Source: Aminobacterium sp. MB27-C1
Lineage (GTDB): Bacteria > Synergistota > Synergistia > Synergistales > Aminobacteriaceae
Direction: 5' to 3'
Length of the DNA stretch: 64,000 nucleotides
NCBI RefSeq assembly: GCF_030908405.1
Contig: NZ_CP133089.1
Coordinates: forward strand, 1,240,001 to 1,304,000
Below, piece after piece: positions 1-9,760 of the stretch (positions within the stretch are counted from its first letter, which is position 1; the number at the start of each line of letters is the position of its first letter). The position numbers were made by a program, and so were the translations under genes. A model generated the notes under the pieces. The model was not told the origin of the DNA and made no database searches. It saw only the letters and a list, made by a program, of their open reading frames with translations.

Positions 1-859
1 CCTCAAAAACTATTTTACGGCACTTTTCAATCAAGGCCAATACGTCTGTTGCCGTAGCGTCCCCTGTATTAAGTATGAAGTTAGCATGGGCCTCAGAGAC
101 CACTGCTCCACCAACCTTTAGCCCTTTGCACCCACATTGATCCAAAAGTTTTCCGGCACTTGTTCCTTCTGGGTTCTTAAAAATACACCCTGCACTTTTA
201 TAGCCATGCGGTTGGGCACTTCGCATTTTTAAAAATTCGTCTGTTCTAGCCCTGATAATAGTCAGGGGAACAGCTTCCATAATAAGGCAACAAGAAGCTA
301 TAGTGTAATGGAGCTCCTTAAACTGAGAATAACGATATCCCCAAGAAATATCATTTTTATCTAAGCGTCTGATCTGATGGTGCTCATCAACAACCTCAAC
401 CCACTGCAAAAGATCTGAGATTGCCTCTCCCTGTGCACCGGCATTGCCAATCAAAGCCCCTCCTAATGTACCTGGTATACCCACGGCAAACTCTAAACCC
501 GCAAAGCCATATTTCAATCCAAAGTTAACAAGTTGCGCAAGAGGAACCCCTGCTTCTACTGTTATTAACGCTTTATCTGTTTCTCTTATCACTGAGAAAG
601 ACGAAAGATACTTTGTACAAACAACTACTCCTCCTATTATTCCATCATGGATAATAAGATTGCTGCCCCCTCCTATAATACGAACAGGGCTCTCTTCTTT
701 TAAGGATGAAAGCGTTACAAGATCGCGTACACAAGAAGGCCAGACGCAAACTTCCGCTATTCCCCCCACTCCCAATGTCGTTAAGGATGAAAGGGGAAAG
801 CTACTTTTGACCTGTCCTGCTACTTCCTTTTCTAAAAACGTAACGCCCCTTTGATTCAT
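1..859 (-). CDS. murB: UDP-N-acetylenolpyruvoylglucosamine reductase MurB (3' end beyond window)
   Basis: MurB reduces UDP-GlcNAc-enolpyruvate to UDP-MurNAc with NADPH and FAD, the second committed step of cytosolic peptidoglycan precursor synthesis. Translating the minus strand from ATG at 859 gives an unbroken frame to the window edge, with the FAD-binding stretch GGGSNLIIHDG near residue 60, a GTLGGALIGNAGAQGE stretch, and the C-terminal GCIFKNPEGTSAGKL block followed by EAHANFIL. The usual active-site serine of the GSxFKNP motif is read here as cysteine, a conservative change for the proton donor. The start lies two bases after the murC stop, so the two genes are translationally close within the division and cell wall operon. 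The gene is cut by the left edge. Confidence 0.95.
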   Translation of the reverse strand, partial: MNQRGVTFLEKEVAGQVKSSFPLSSLTTLGVGGIAEVCVWPSCVRDLVTLSSLKEESPVRIIGGGSNLIIHDGIIGGVVVCTKYLSSFSVIRETDKALITVEAGVPLAQLVNFGLKYGFAGLEFAVGIPGTLGGALIGNAGAQGEAISDLLQWVEVVDEHHQIRRLDKNDISWGYRYSQFKELHYTIASCCLIMEAVPLTIIRARTDEFLKMRSAQPHGYKSAGCIFKNPEGTSAGKLLDQCGCKGLKVGGAVVSEAHANFILNTGDATATDVLALIEKCRKIVFE

Positions 860-861
860 TT

Positions 862-2277
862 TTAAACCACTCGCTTCTCAAGTTCCTCTAGCAACATTTC
901 TCCTACTGCTGGAACATCTCCAGCTCCAACAGTTACGACAACATCTCCTTCATGTGTTGATTCTTTCAATAAAGCCACTGCATCATACATATCCGAACAG
1001 AGAACACAGTTTTTATATTCTCTAAGTTGTAATTCCGAATAAATAAGATTAGAATCTACGCCTTCAAGAGGTTCCTCATCTGCAGGATAGACAGGAAGTA
1101 AAAAGAGTCTGTCTGTTTGAGAAAGGACTTCTGCAAATTGCTTATACATTGCAGCTGTTCGAGTAAAGCGGTGGGGTTGAAAAACGATATTAAGTCGTCT
1201 ATCTGGAAACATCTGCGACAAGGCATTGAGAGTTGCAGCCACTTCACGAGGATGATGCCCATAATCATCGTAAACATCAAGTCCATTAGCAGAACCTATA
1301 TATTGCAAACGACGTTTAGCACCTCTAAACGTTTTTAATGTCTTTTTTATCATCGGGAATGGAACTTCAAGACGATCTGCGACAACACAAGCAGCCAAGG
1401 CATTCATAATATTGTGATCTCCCGATACAGATAACTCTACCTCATCGACAAATTTACCATTTTTGGTAACAGAAAAAGAAACGCCACCACCTGGAACATG
1501 TTCTACGTTATATGCACCCCAATCCCAAGCGTTGCCCCATCCATATGTTATCACGTCATTTTTAAGATGGTTTTGGTCCAAAATTCGTGACAACCCAACA
1601 TCCTCTCCACAGAGGACAACAACACCATCATCTTTAGGGTTGACTAAAAATCTACCAAAGGCCTCTATTACACTCTCAAAGGTAGGATAGTGATTGACAT
1701 GATCCCAATCGGCATTTGTTAAAACCGCTATATTAGGGTGAAAACCTTCAAAAGATCCATCACTTTCATCAAGCTCTGCTACCATATAAGGGCCTTCTCC
1801 CAGTTTCGCATTTACCCCAATGTCACAAAGCTCTCCTCCAATAGCCAACGTCGGGCTTAACCCTGACTGTTCTAATATAAGAGCAATCATGGAAGAAGTA
1901 GTTGTTTTTCCATGGGTCCCTGCTATTCCTATTCCATACTGAGCATCAAAAATCCAACTCAGAACTTCGCCTCTTTTAGCTGTACGAATTCCTCTATTTC
2001 GTGCCTCAACAAGCTCTTCATTATCTTCTGGAATTGCGCTGCTATAGATAACAAGATCGGGAGAAAACTCGTCTAAATGTTCTTTCCCATGACGGAGCAT
2101 AAAACCGATATTATCTCGAATAACTTTATCGACATAGGATGTCCAGTTCATATCGCACCCGCTTACATCGTACCCAAGATCTTTCAGCAAGAGGGCGAGT
2201 CCGCTCATACCAGCTCCGCCTATCCCCATGAGATGAATTCGATTAATACCTTTCAGATTTGTTATCATTAAGTCCAA
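862..2277 (-). CDS. murC: UDP-N-acetylmuramate--L-alanine ligase MurC
   Basis: MurC adds L-alanine to UDP-MurNAc in the cytosol, using ATP. The 471-residue product has the normal family length. It shows the N-terminal nucleotide-binding GIGGAGMSG (about 18-26), the ATP P-loop GTHGKTTT (120-127) and, later, the conserved DDYGHHP stretch of Mur ligases. The frame opens with TTG directly after the murG stop, with GGGAGAG seven bases upstream. An ATG three codons further in (2268) is an alternative start and gives the same domains. It sits between murG and murB in the usual dcw order and is probably co-transcribed with them. Confidence 0.96.
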   Translation of the reverse strand: MDLMITNLKGINRIHLMGIGGAGMSGLALLLKDLGYDVSGCDMNWTSYVDKVIRDNIGFMLRHGKEHLDEFSPDLVIYSSAIPEDNEELVEARNRGIRTAKRGEVLSWIFDAQYGIGIAGTHGKTTTSSMIALILEQSGLSPTLAIGGELCDIGVNAKLGEGPYMVAELDESDGSFEGFHPNIAVLTNADWDHVNHYPTFESVIEAFGRFLVNPKDDGVVVLCGEDVGLSRILDQNHLKNDVITYGWGNAWDWGAYNVEHVPGGGVSFSVTKNGKFVDEVELSVSGDHNIMNALAACVVADRLEVPFPMIKKTLKTFRGAKRRLQYIGSANGLDVYDDYGHHPREVAATLNALSQMFPDRRLNIVFQPHRFTRTAAMYKQFAEVLSQTDRLFLLPVYPADEEPLEGVDSNLIYSELQLREYKNCVLCSDMYDAVALLKESTHEGDVVVTVGAGDVPAVGEMLLEELEKRVV

Positions 2278-3363
2278 TTACAGACTCTCCCTTCGCGTCA
2301 ACGAGATTAAAACGTCCCAGATCCTTTTACTGCTGTTACTCTCATAACTATCTGGTCGTCTCCCGTTAAGCCTCATGCAATCGTGAGCTTTTGTTATACA
2401 GTCTATGAGATGTTGTTTAAGTTCATGCTTGGACGCATGTTCATCCCACACAATATTTCCAGTCATTTGTTCAAATAAGGCTGCATTCCTCTCTTGGTGG
2501 CCATCAGAAGCGCCACGCCACGGAACGATAAGAGAAGGAACACCGAGAACCATTAATTCCGCAAGGGTAGATGCCCCTGCTCTCGCTATGACAGTATCTA
2601 CAACCGAATAGATTATAGACATATCCCACTGTCTTTCAACTGCCACAATGGTATCTGTTCCAAAGCAACGTCCCTTACCGCCTACGACAAGAAAAGTTAC
2701 ATCGTTAAGATCAGACTCTTTTGCTAATTCACATATTGTTTGAAAGAGAGGGGTACTTGTAAGAGATCCACTTAATACACCAACGATAGGGCCTTTCGGA
2801 AAAGCTACCCCTGTATCTAGTTTACTCCAAGCTTCCTCACGGTCAACTATTTTAAATCTTCGAATTGGAATTCCCACGTGATTAAATTTACTTTTTCCCA
2901 GAGGATAGCACTCTGTCCATCCCGCAAGGATTGGAATTCCAAGCTTTTTCGCTATTCGTGTCACTTTACCAGCTATAGAATTTTGTTCATGAATTATTAC
3001 AGGAACTTTGCAAAGCAAACATGCTAACATCGGAGGAAAAGAAACATATCCTCCAAAAAGAACACACACATCCGGCCGATCTTTTCTCAAAAAACGCAAC
3101 ATCTTAAAAAAGGCCGAAAAAAGGCTCAACGTGCGATGAATGATTTTTCTCATCTTTAATATTCCAAGAGGAGAACCTTCAACCGGCAAAATTTCAGGAG
3201 TTATCCCGCAACCTTTATATATTTCTCTTTCCAAAAGTCTTGATCCACATATATACGTAATATCGACAGGGTTATCGATATTTTCTTTCATCCAATTACC
3301 TAATGAAACAGCTGGGAAAATATGTCCGCCTGTTCCTCCTGCCACAAAAACTGCTTTTTTCAT
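2278..3363 (-). CDS. murG: UDP-GlcNAc:lipid I N-acetylglucosaminyltransferase MurG
   Basis: MurG transfers GlcNAc to lipid I at the inner face of the cytoplasmic membrane, making lipid II. The start chosen is the ATG at 3363, which overlaps the ftsW stop as ATGA and begins MKKAVFVAGGTGGHIFPA. The open frame continues 19 codons upstream inside ftsW, but that part is not MurG-like. The glycine-rich GGTGGH (9-14) and a C-terminal donor-site region with DGHQERNA are visible. At about 361 residues the length is normal. The overlap suggests translational coupling to ftsW. Confidence 0.95.
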   Translation of the reverse strand: MKKAVFVAGGTGGHIFPAVSLGNWMKENIDNPVDITYICGSRLLEREIYKGCGITPEILPVEGSPLGILKMRKIIHRTLSLFSAFFKMLRFLRKDRPDVCVLFGGYVSFPPMLACLLCKVPVIIHEQNSIAGKVTRIAKKLGIPILAGWTECYPLGKSKFNHVGIPIRRFKIVDREEAWSKLDTGVAFPKGPIVGVLSGSLTSTPLFQTICELAKESDLNDVTFLVVGGKGRCFGTDTIVAVERQWDMSIIYSVVDTVIARAGASTLAELMVLGVPSLIVPWRGASDGHQERNAALFEQMTGNIVWDEHASKHELKQHLIDCITKAHDCMRLNGRRPDSYESNSSKRIWDVLISLTRRESL

Positions 3364-4460
3364 GACTGTACACCTACTATCTCTTTCGTTATGCGAACAA
3401 TAAGGCCTGCTCGCACCCACATCATGAGCAAGGAACTTCCCCCATAGCTCACAAATGGCAACGGCATACCGGTTAATGGCATCAACTTCGTTACACCGCC
3501 GACATTAATAAAAAAGGGCAACAAGACAGAAATTACAAGCCCCCATAGAAGCGTTCTCATAAAAAAGTCAGAAGTATTTCTATAGACTCTATAACATCTC
3601 CACGTCCAGAACGCAAAAAGAAAAACAACTAGAAACGTTCCTATAAAGCCAAATTCTTCCCCTATTGCCGCAAAAATATAGTCCGTATGAGCAGCAGGAA
3701 GATAGTTCATTTTTTGTAGTCCTTTCCCAACACCTACACCAATAAGCCCTCCATTAGCGAAAGCTACAAGCCCCTGTATAACCTGAAATCCACTATCTAA
3801 AGGTTCTTTCCATGGATCTAAAAATGCAACATATCTACGGAAACGATAACTTTCTTTTATAATGACGGGGAAAAGAAGTGCCAGCCCCCCTGTTCCGACA
3901 ATAAGAGGATATCCCCATCCCTGACTTTCTACATGCACTCCCATGCAAATAATTGATAATAGAAGCATGCCGCCTATATCAGGCTGCATAACCAACGGAA
4001 GCGCAGAAAAAGCAATCATAGCCATAGTTATAAACCAAAATTTCCGAGAAGCCGTCTCTTCCGAGCGTGATAGACATTTGGACAAATGAATAACTGTAGC
4101 GAACGACAACAGTTCTATGGGCTGAAACTGAACAGGTCCCACACTTACCCATCGCTTCGCCCCACCTGCCTCAATCCCTAGTCCTGGAATGAGCGTTAAA
4201 AAGCAAAGAAAAAAAGCTAAAATCCAAAGAGGGGCGCTCATCCTTTTCCAAACACTTATCGGTAATAAATACATGGTAAACATGGCACATAGCCCAAGAA
4301 AGCTCCATTGGACTTGCTTAAAACCAATAATAAATGGAGATCCCCACACTTCCATAGACTCCTGAGAAGTGAGAGAAACGATCATCACCAGCCCTAAACA
4401 ATTAAGGACAAGGGGAATGATCCATAAAAGAGGATCTACGCGTGGTATTTTTTCGATCAC
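3360..4460 (-). CDS. ftsW: Peptidoglycan glycosyltransferase FtsW (SEDS family)
   Basis: A polytopic membrane protein of the SEDS family that polymerises lipid II glycan at the septum with its partner class B penicillin-binding protein. The 366 residues contain about ten hydrophobic segments. The family block PAAHTDYIFAAIGEEFG (about 255-271) includes the presumed catalytic Asp near 260, and PLTGMPLPFVSYGGSS (328-343) is the second signature. It starts with GTG at 4460, overlapping the murD stop as GTGA, and its own stop overlaps the murG ATG. Its place between murD and murG supports FtsW over RodA. Confidence 0.94.
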   Translation of the reverse strand: MIEKIPRVDPLLWIIPLVLNCLGLVMIVSLTSQESMEVWGSPFIIGFKQVQWSFLGLCAMFTMYLLPISVWKRMSAPLWILAFFLCFLTLIPGLGIEAGGAKRWVSVGPVQFQPIELLSFATVIHLSKCLSRSEETASRKFWFITMAMIAFSALPLVMQPDIGGMLLLSIICMGVHVESQGWGYPLIVGTGGLALLFPVIIKESYRFRRYVAFLDPWKEPLDSGFQVIQGLVAFANGGLIGVGVGKGLQKMNYLPAAHTDYIFAAIGEEFGFIGTFLVVFLFAFWTWRCYRVYRNTSDFFMRTLLWGLVISVLLPFFINVGGVTKLMPLTGMPLPFVSYGGSSLLMMWVRAGLIVRITKEIVGVQS

Positions 4461-5830
4461 AACAATCCTCCATACGCTTTGACAAGGTGCTGGAAATGTT
4501 CACCCCGTTTCTTATAACTCGGGTACATATCCCAACTTGTGCAAGCCGGAGAAAGAAGTACAGTCTCTCCGGGACGAGCTAGCTCCATTGCCCTTTTAAC
4601 TGCATCTTCCATTGATTCCACCTCAACACACTGTGTAAAACCAATGTTCTCCAAAGCAGAAACAATCGCTCTTTTTTCTGCTCCAAGCACTATGGCAACT
4701 CGTGCTTCTTTTTTAACTACTTCTGCGAGAGGTGCATAATCCTCTCCTTTACCTTGTCCTCCAAGAATAACAACTTTAGATCCATGTATTGAGGCTAGCG
4801 CAGTTGAGCTTGCTGCAACATTTGTCCCTTTCGAATCATCAATATATCTAACGCTATTTATCTCTGCAACAAAAGTGCATCTATGAGGCAAAGGGACAAA
4901 ATCAACAAGCTGGTCAGGAATTTTCTCACAAACTACCCCGCCAAGAGAAAGAGCAGAAACTGTCATTGCAACATTTTCTAAATTGTGTCGTCCTATAAGA
5001 GGCACATCTTTATATTCGAAAAGTAATTGTTCTTTTTCATAAGAAAGCCAGGCACCCTTTTCTTCCATTCTGATAAAAGCGTTTGTTTCGAAGACAGGTG
5101 TTTCTTTATACCAATATAAAGAAGCAACACTCAATCTATTTTGAACATTAAGAGCCTTAATATCTCTATTCTGTACAACAGCCCAACACCCTGCATTCTG
5201 TAAATGAAGTAGATTTGATTTCGCCTCAATATATTTCTCGTAGGAACCATGCCAATCAATATGATCCGGCGCAAGATTAGTAACAATAGCAACGTGGCTT
5301 TTTAAAAGGTGAGCCCAATACAGCTGGAAACTGCTCAATTCAACAACAACAAAGTCCCAATCTTGATTCGTATACAAAGAAAGAGGGTTCCCAATATTTC
5401 CAGCCACAGCCGTTTTATAACCATATTTATTCAAGAGATGTCCCGAAAGCATTGTTACCGTGCTTTTGCCATTACTTCCCGTAACACCTATTATTTTCCC
5501 TCTAATATGTGGCGCCACAAAATCTATTTCGCCGATGATAGGAATATTACGTTGCCGAGCCTCCTTCAATATCGGAACTTCTGGTGAAACACCAGAACTT
5601 ACAACAATACAATCTGCTTCCAAGGCTCGGGGACTATTTTTACCGACTTCCCATTGAATTCCCTGTCTTTTAAACTCTTCTTCGCTTCCAAATGGAAGTG
5701 AATCCTTTTTTTCTGTAACAAAAACATTCGCGCCAAGAGTTTTAGCCAATTGAGCTAGTCCCTTTCCGCTCACTCCAGCACCAAGAATTGTTATATTTTT
5801 TCCCTCAACAGGCTGAATATTCTCTGTCAT
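4457..5830 (-). CDS. murD: UDP-N-acetylmuramoyl-L-alanine--D-glutamate ligase MurD
   Basis: MurD adds D-glutamate to UDP-MurNAc-L-Ala in the cytosol. The ATG at 5830 is preferred over a GTG six codons upstream because AAGAAGG lies seven bases before it. The product then has 457 residues. It shows an N-terminal Rossmann GAGVSGKG, the ATP loop GVTGSNGKST (about 115-124), a DHIDWHGS stretch typical of Mur ligases, and DDSKGTN in the C-terminal half. Its stop overlaps the GTG of ftsW. Confidence 0.95.
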   Translation of the reverse strand: MTENIQPVEGKNITILGAGVSGKGLAQLAKTLGANVFVTEKKDSLPFGSEEEFKRQGIQWEVGKNSPRALEADCIVVSSGVSPEVPILKEARQRNIPIIGEIDFVAPHIRGKIIGVTGSNGKSTVTMLSGHLLNKYGYKTAVAGNIGNPLSLYTNQDWDFVVVELSSFQLYWAHLLKSHVAIVTNLAPDHIDWHGSYEKYIEAKSNLLHLQNAGCWAVVQNRDIKALNVQNRLSVASLYWYKETPVFETNAFIRMEEKGAWLSYEKEQLLFEYKDVPLIGRHNLENVAMTVSALSLGGVVCEKIPDQLVDFVPLPHRCTFVAEINSVRYIDDSKGTNVAASSTALASIHGSKVVILGGQGKGEDYAPLAEVVKKEARVAIVLGAEKRAIVSALENIGFTQCVEVESMEDAVKRAMELARPGETVLLSPACTSWDMYPSYKKRGEHFQHLVKAYGGLL

Positions 5831-5869
5831 CGTTGTGCCTTCTTTCACCTAATCAATGAAAATTTCTAT

Positions 5870-6817
5870 CTATAACAAAGAGATTAAACTAATCAATATA
5901 ACTGCACCTATACTATGTATTAGCCAAAAGCGCGTAACAATCTGATTCTCGCTCCATCCCAAAAGTTCGAAATGATGATGTAAAGGGCTCATTCTGAAAA
6001 CTTTTCTCTTAAACTTATGGATAGCAATAAGTTGTATGGATACAGAAAGAATTTCTATACCAAATAAAAATCCCAAGGGGACAATGGCTATAAGAAAATT
6101 ACTAAATACACAAAGACTTACAAGAATACCCGCAAGAAAATGTGATCCTACATCCCCCATAAAAACAGATGCCGGGTTGGCATTATACCAAAGAAAAGCA
6201 ACACACATGGCAAGAGTTGCTAAAGCACACCCACGCACCAAATTATCGCCTGAAATCCATACCAAAAAGGCGATAATGGAGATAATAGTTGCTCCGATAG
6301 CCAAGCCATCAAGACCATCTGTTACATTTACGGCATTAAGCATTCCTATAGTTATAAAAGCTAATAATGGAACAGCAAGCCACCAAGAGAGCTCCATTCC
6401 AGGCCAAAGAAAGATACCATGCTTTAAAACAATCAACGCAGACCATGGGATAACAAGTAATATTTGTGCTGCAAGTTTAGAAAGGCTCGAAAGGCCTTCA
6501 CTTGATCGACTTTTAAATTTAAGCCAGTCATCAGCAAAACCAATTAAAGCTGCACCCCAAGGCAATACCCAGAGTTTTAAAAGATTTCCCAATGTACCCC
6601 AGCCCATAAAAGTCATAAGAACTATAGCTATTAAAGAAGCAACAGGAAACATAACGCCACCCATTGAAGGTGTTTTTCCTTTCGTTTCGACATGAAGTTG
6701 AGGTCCATACTCTTTTTGAACCTGTGTCATATGCCAACGTCTAGACCGTTGAATCCAATCCTTTTCCAAAATAACACTACTTATCAAAATAATGACAAAG
6801 AGAAATAGCGACATCAC
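5870..6817 (-). CDS. mraY: Phospho-N-acetylmuramoyl-pentapeptide transferase MraY
   Basis: MraY moves phospho-MurNAc-pentapeptide from UDP onto undecaprenyl phosphate, making lipid I in the cytoplasmic membrane. The 315-residue protein has about ten membrane segments. Family residues are visible: TPSMGG (49-54), the Asp pair in FADDWLKF (94-101), NVTDGLDGLA (164-173), NPASVFMGDVGSH (214-226) and the histidine cluster in SPLHHHFELLG (277-287). The start is GTG at 6817 or ATG at 6814, both within the murF stop (GTGATG), with GGAGG upstream. It ends 39 bases before the murD start. Confidence 0.95.
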   Translation of the reverse strand: MMSLFLFVIILISSVILEKDWIQRSRRWHMTQVQKEYGPQLHVETKGKTPSMGGVMFPVASLIAIVLMTFMGWGTLGNLLKLWVLPWGAALIGFADDWLKFKSRSSEGLSSLSKLAAQILLVIPWSALIVLKHGIFLWPGMELSWWLAVPLLAFITIGMLNAVNVTDGLDGLAIGATIISIIAFLVWISGDNLVRGCALATLAMCVAFLWYNANPASVFMGDVGSHFLAGILVSLCVFSNFLIAIVPLGFLFGIEILSVSIQLIAIHKFKRKVFRMSPLHHHFELLGWSENQIVTRFWLIHSIGAVILISLISLL

Positions 6818-8220
6818 GACTCTGTTTCCTCCATAAGAATCAATACAACTTTTTCAAGGTTGTGGATATGAGACCCTTTGAGCAAAACAGCGTCACCTTT
6901 CCCAATCATTTGAGCCAGTTCCTTGGCAAAGGGCTGAATAGCAGATAGAAGTACGATCTTATTCCTCAAAATTTCTGGTAATTTTTCCCATCCCCAACGC
7001 CATTCCTCTCCGATAAGAAAGAGAGCATCAAGAAAAGACGTCTCTCGCAGCACTTCTTCGTGCAATTGATCTTCGTCAAGCCCTAGTTCTTTCATGCTTC
7101 CAAGCACAGCTATCTTTCGTCCCACAACTGCGAGAGAAGCAAAAGTAGAAAGAGAAGCCTTCATTGATAATGGATTCGCATTATAAGCATCATCAATAAT
7201 AAGAGCACCCCTATGAGTTGCAAATACGCATCCTCGTCCAGGAAGAGAACTCATCGTCTCCAAATTTTTTATAGCCTCTTCCCGAGGGTATCCCATTTCA
7301 AGATAGACAGCGAAAGCAAAAGCAATGAGTAAGGAATTATGCGATCCCCATAAGCCGCTATATATATCACTTACATGACCATCTATAGTGGATATCGTTG
7401 TTTTTAAGCGAGGCAAATTCTCAACGAGGTCAAAAGTTGTTTCTAAAACTCTAACTTCACCCCTTTGAAGTCCTACTCCAATTTTTCGATACTTCCCTGA
7501 AAAAAGAGAAACAGCATGTGCGAGCTTATCGTTATCAGCATTGTAAATAAGAGTTTTCAAAGCTGGCGTTTTCGCAATCTCCATTTTCGCAGATATAACC
7601 CCATCTATTGAACCGAGTCCTTCAAGATGTGCGGATGTAGCCTCAGTAATAATAGCCCTTGTAGGAGGAAAATAACGTACCATTTCTTCTATTTCGCCAG
7701 GTTTGTTTGTCCCCATTTCGAGGATAAGGACAGACGTGCCCGCAGGCATGCCTAAAATTGTGAGAGAACATCCTATAAGAGTATTAAAACTCTTTTCTGC
7801 TCCATAAACTAAAGGAGCCCCCTCAAAACATTTTTTAAGAAGCTCCCTTGTTGTCGTTTTGCCGACACTTCCAGTTATCGCTACAACTTCATCAGGCGAA
7901 CAGGCTGAAAGATACGCCTGTGCCATTCGAGCCAAATCTGTTGTTGTATTTTCCACCTCAATAAGGGCTTGCCCTTCTTTGAGATTATTTTTTGAGAAAC
8001 GATCCTTTTCTGCTATAACAAGAACTGCCCCTCGTTTAAAGGCATCTTGTATATAATCATGACCATCTTGATTATTTCCTCGAATAGCTACAAAGGCAGA
8101 ACCAGGACAAACCTCTCTGCTATCAACACAAAAAAGATCAGGCAAATTTAAGTCGTCCCCCCACCATGAAACGCCTATAGACTCTGCCAAATCAGAAACT
8201 TTCCATAGCAACCATTTCAA
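6814..8220 (-). CDS. murF: UDP-N-acetylmuramoyl-tripeptide--D-alanyl-D-alanine ligase MurF
   Basis: MurF adds the D-Ala-D-Ala dipeptide to complete the UDP-MurNAc-pentapeptide. The 468-residue frame contains FVAIRGNNQDGHDY (about 43-56), the ATP loop GSVGKTTT (117-124), a LEMGTNKPGEI stretch and IIDDAYNANPLSMKASL, all characteristic of MurF. The start is TTG at 8220, one base after the murE stop. No ATG occurs nearby in frame, so TTG is the likely start. Overlap with mraY at the 3' end indicates one operon. Confidence 0.95.
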   Translation of the reverse strand: MKWLLWKVSDLAESIGVSWWGDDLNLPDLFCVDSREVCPGSAFVAIRGNNQDGHDYIQDAFKRGAVLVIAEKDRFSKNNLKEGQALIEVENTTTDLARMAQAYLSACSPDEVVAITGSVGKTTTRELLKKCFEGAPLVYGAEKSFNTLIGCSLTILGMPAGTSVLILEMGTNKPGEIEEMVRYFPPTRAIITEATSAHLEGLGSIDGVISAKMEIAKTPALKTLIYNADNDKLAHAVSLFSGKYRKIGVGLQRGEVRVLETTFDLVENLPRLKTTISTIDGHVSDIYSGLWGSHNSLLIAFAFAVYLEMGYPREEAIKNLETMSSLPGRGCVFATHRGALIIDDAYNANPLSMKASLSTFASLAVVGRKIAVLGSMKELGLDEDQLHEEVLRETSFLDALFLIGEEWRWGWEKLPEILRNKIVLLSAIQPFAKELAQMIGKGDAVLLKGSHIHNLEKVVLILMEETES

Positions 8221-8221
8221 T

Positions 8222-9730
8222 CTAATTCCACCTCAATCCCACATCTAAAGCCCATTGCTGAATAGCTTTTGAATCGCTATATTCTATTTTTTGATCATGC
8301 ATAAGTATAAAACGTTCAGGTCCTTTCCCAGTAATTACGACAACATCTCCCGCTTTAGCCATGGAAAGAGCTGTACGCACAGCCTCATTACGGTCAAGAA
8401 TTCGATAATGAGGTGGATTTGTGGGTACATTCGTAATTCCCGCTTCTATTTCTTCAGCTATTTGTGACGGGTCTTCACTTCGAGGATTATCCATCGTTAC
8501 AATAATAACATCTGCAAAACGTGCTGCAACCTGTCCTAAGAGAGGCCTATTGGCACTGTATCTTTCTCCTCCATGTCCAAAGACAGAAATGATCTTTCCC
8601 TGACATACCTCTCTTAATGTAGAGAGTACGTTTTCCAAAGCATCTGGCGTATGGGCATAATCGACAACTCCACAAACTTTATTGCTAAAAAAGTACTTTT
8701 CCAATCGCCCTGGAACTTGGGGCATTGTTTCCAATCCCTTTTGTATAACATCAGGAGCAAATCCCATTTTATAGCACATAGTAATAGCACCTAAAGCATT
8801 ATATATGTTGAAGCGCCCCGTAAGGGGCAAGCCCAAAGCTATATGTTCATCGTTAGGAAAAGTTACATTCATATGTATTCCAGAAAGAGACATTTCAAAA
8901 GAGTTGAGAGTAATATCATGACATTTATTTTCATTAAGACCAAAAGAAAGACACCGTTCTTGGAATGCTGAAAACAAAGTCTCTCCGTATTTATCGTCTA
9001 TATTTATAGCTGCACACCAATCGTCTATGACATATTCATCAAAAATTTTTTTCTTTGCAGCGAAATAATGCTCCATATCTTTATGATAATCAAGATGTTC
9101 TGGGGTTAAATTGGTAAAAAGCAAGCTCTTAAAAAGACATCCGTTCAAACGTCCCTGAATAGCCCCATGAGAAGAAGCCTCCATAACAACACTTGTACAT
9201 CCATTTTTTACCATACGTGAAAGAAGACGTTGTATTTCACAACTTTCTGGCGTTGTTCTGTCTGCTTCAAGATCTCTTTTACCATCTGAATATAGAATTG
9301 TTCCGATAAGCCCGCACTTTTCTCCCGCCGTTTCTAAAATACTACGGACCATATATGAGGATGTACTTTTACCATTGGTCCCTGTTATGCCATAAAGAGA
9401 GATTTTCCTTGAGGGGAATCCATAGACAGCTGCCGCTGCATATCCCATTGCCCAGCGAGCATCTTCCACGATAATCTGAGGAACTGATAAAGGTAAGGGA
9501 TATTCACAAAGTAAAGCAACTGCACCTCTTTGTACTGCATCTGCAGCATATTGGTGTCCATCATGTTTTTCTCCTCTAATGCAACAGAAAAGGCTGCCAT
9601 CCTTACATTCTTGCCCTTTATTAAATACATCGTGCAGAGCAACTGACGAATCTGACACATTATGAGTTTCTTTCAAAAGTTTTTTTTCTTTTAACGTCTC
9701 AAGGACAAGCTGCAAATTCGACATGGACAT
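8222..9730 (-). CDS. murE: UDP-MurNAc-L-Ala-D-Glu--2,6-diaminopimelate ligase MurE
   Basis: MurE adds the third residue of the stem peptide. The 502-residue product has the ATP loop GTNGKST (117-123), MEASSHGA (183-190), LTPEHLDYH (208-216) and DNPRSEDP (414-421). In this family DNPR is associated with meso-diaminopimelate as substrate, while lysine-type enzymes differ here, so a diaminopimelate-type peptidoglycan is inferred. ATG at 9730 or at 9724 could start the gene, both behind AGAGG. It lies between the division penicillin-binding protein and murF. Confidence 0.95.
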   Translation of the reverse strand: MSMSNLQLVLETLKEKKLLKETHNVSDSSVALHDVFNKGQECKDGSLFCCIRGEKHDGHQYAADAVQRGAVALLCEYPLPLSVPQIIVEDARWAMGYAAAAVYGFPSRKISLYGITGTNGKSTSSYMVRSILETAGEKCGLIGTILYSDGKRDLEADRTTPESCEIQRLLSRMVKNGCTSVVMEASSHGAIQGRLNGCLFKSLLFTNLTPEHLDYHKDMEHYFAAKKKIFDEYVIDDWCAAINIDDKYGETLFSAFQERCLSFGLNENKCHDITLNSFEMSLSGIHMNVTFPNDEHIALGLPLTGRFNIYNALGAITMCYKMGFAPDVIQKGLETMPQVPGRLEKYFFSNKVCGVVDYAHTPDALENVLSTLREVCQGKIISVFGHGGERYSANRPLLGQVAARFADVIIVTMDNPRSEDPSQIAEEIEAGITNVPTNPPHYRILDRNEAVRTALSMAKAGDVVVITGKGPERFILMHDQKIEYSDSKAIQQWALDVGLRWN

Positions 9731-9760
9731 ACTGCCTCTCTTTCGTACTCATTCTAGTTC

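Noticed and set aside
2278-3420. A longer MurG starting 19 codons upstream
   Set aside because: The extra part lies within ftsW and lacks MurG similarity; the ATG overlapping the ftsW stop is the better start.
6036-6695. A 219-codon open frame on the plus strand
   Set aside because: It is antisense to mraY, with no recognisable family and no ribosome site; mraY on the other strand is unambiguous.
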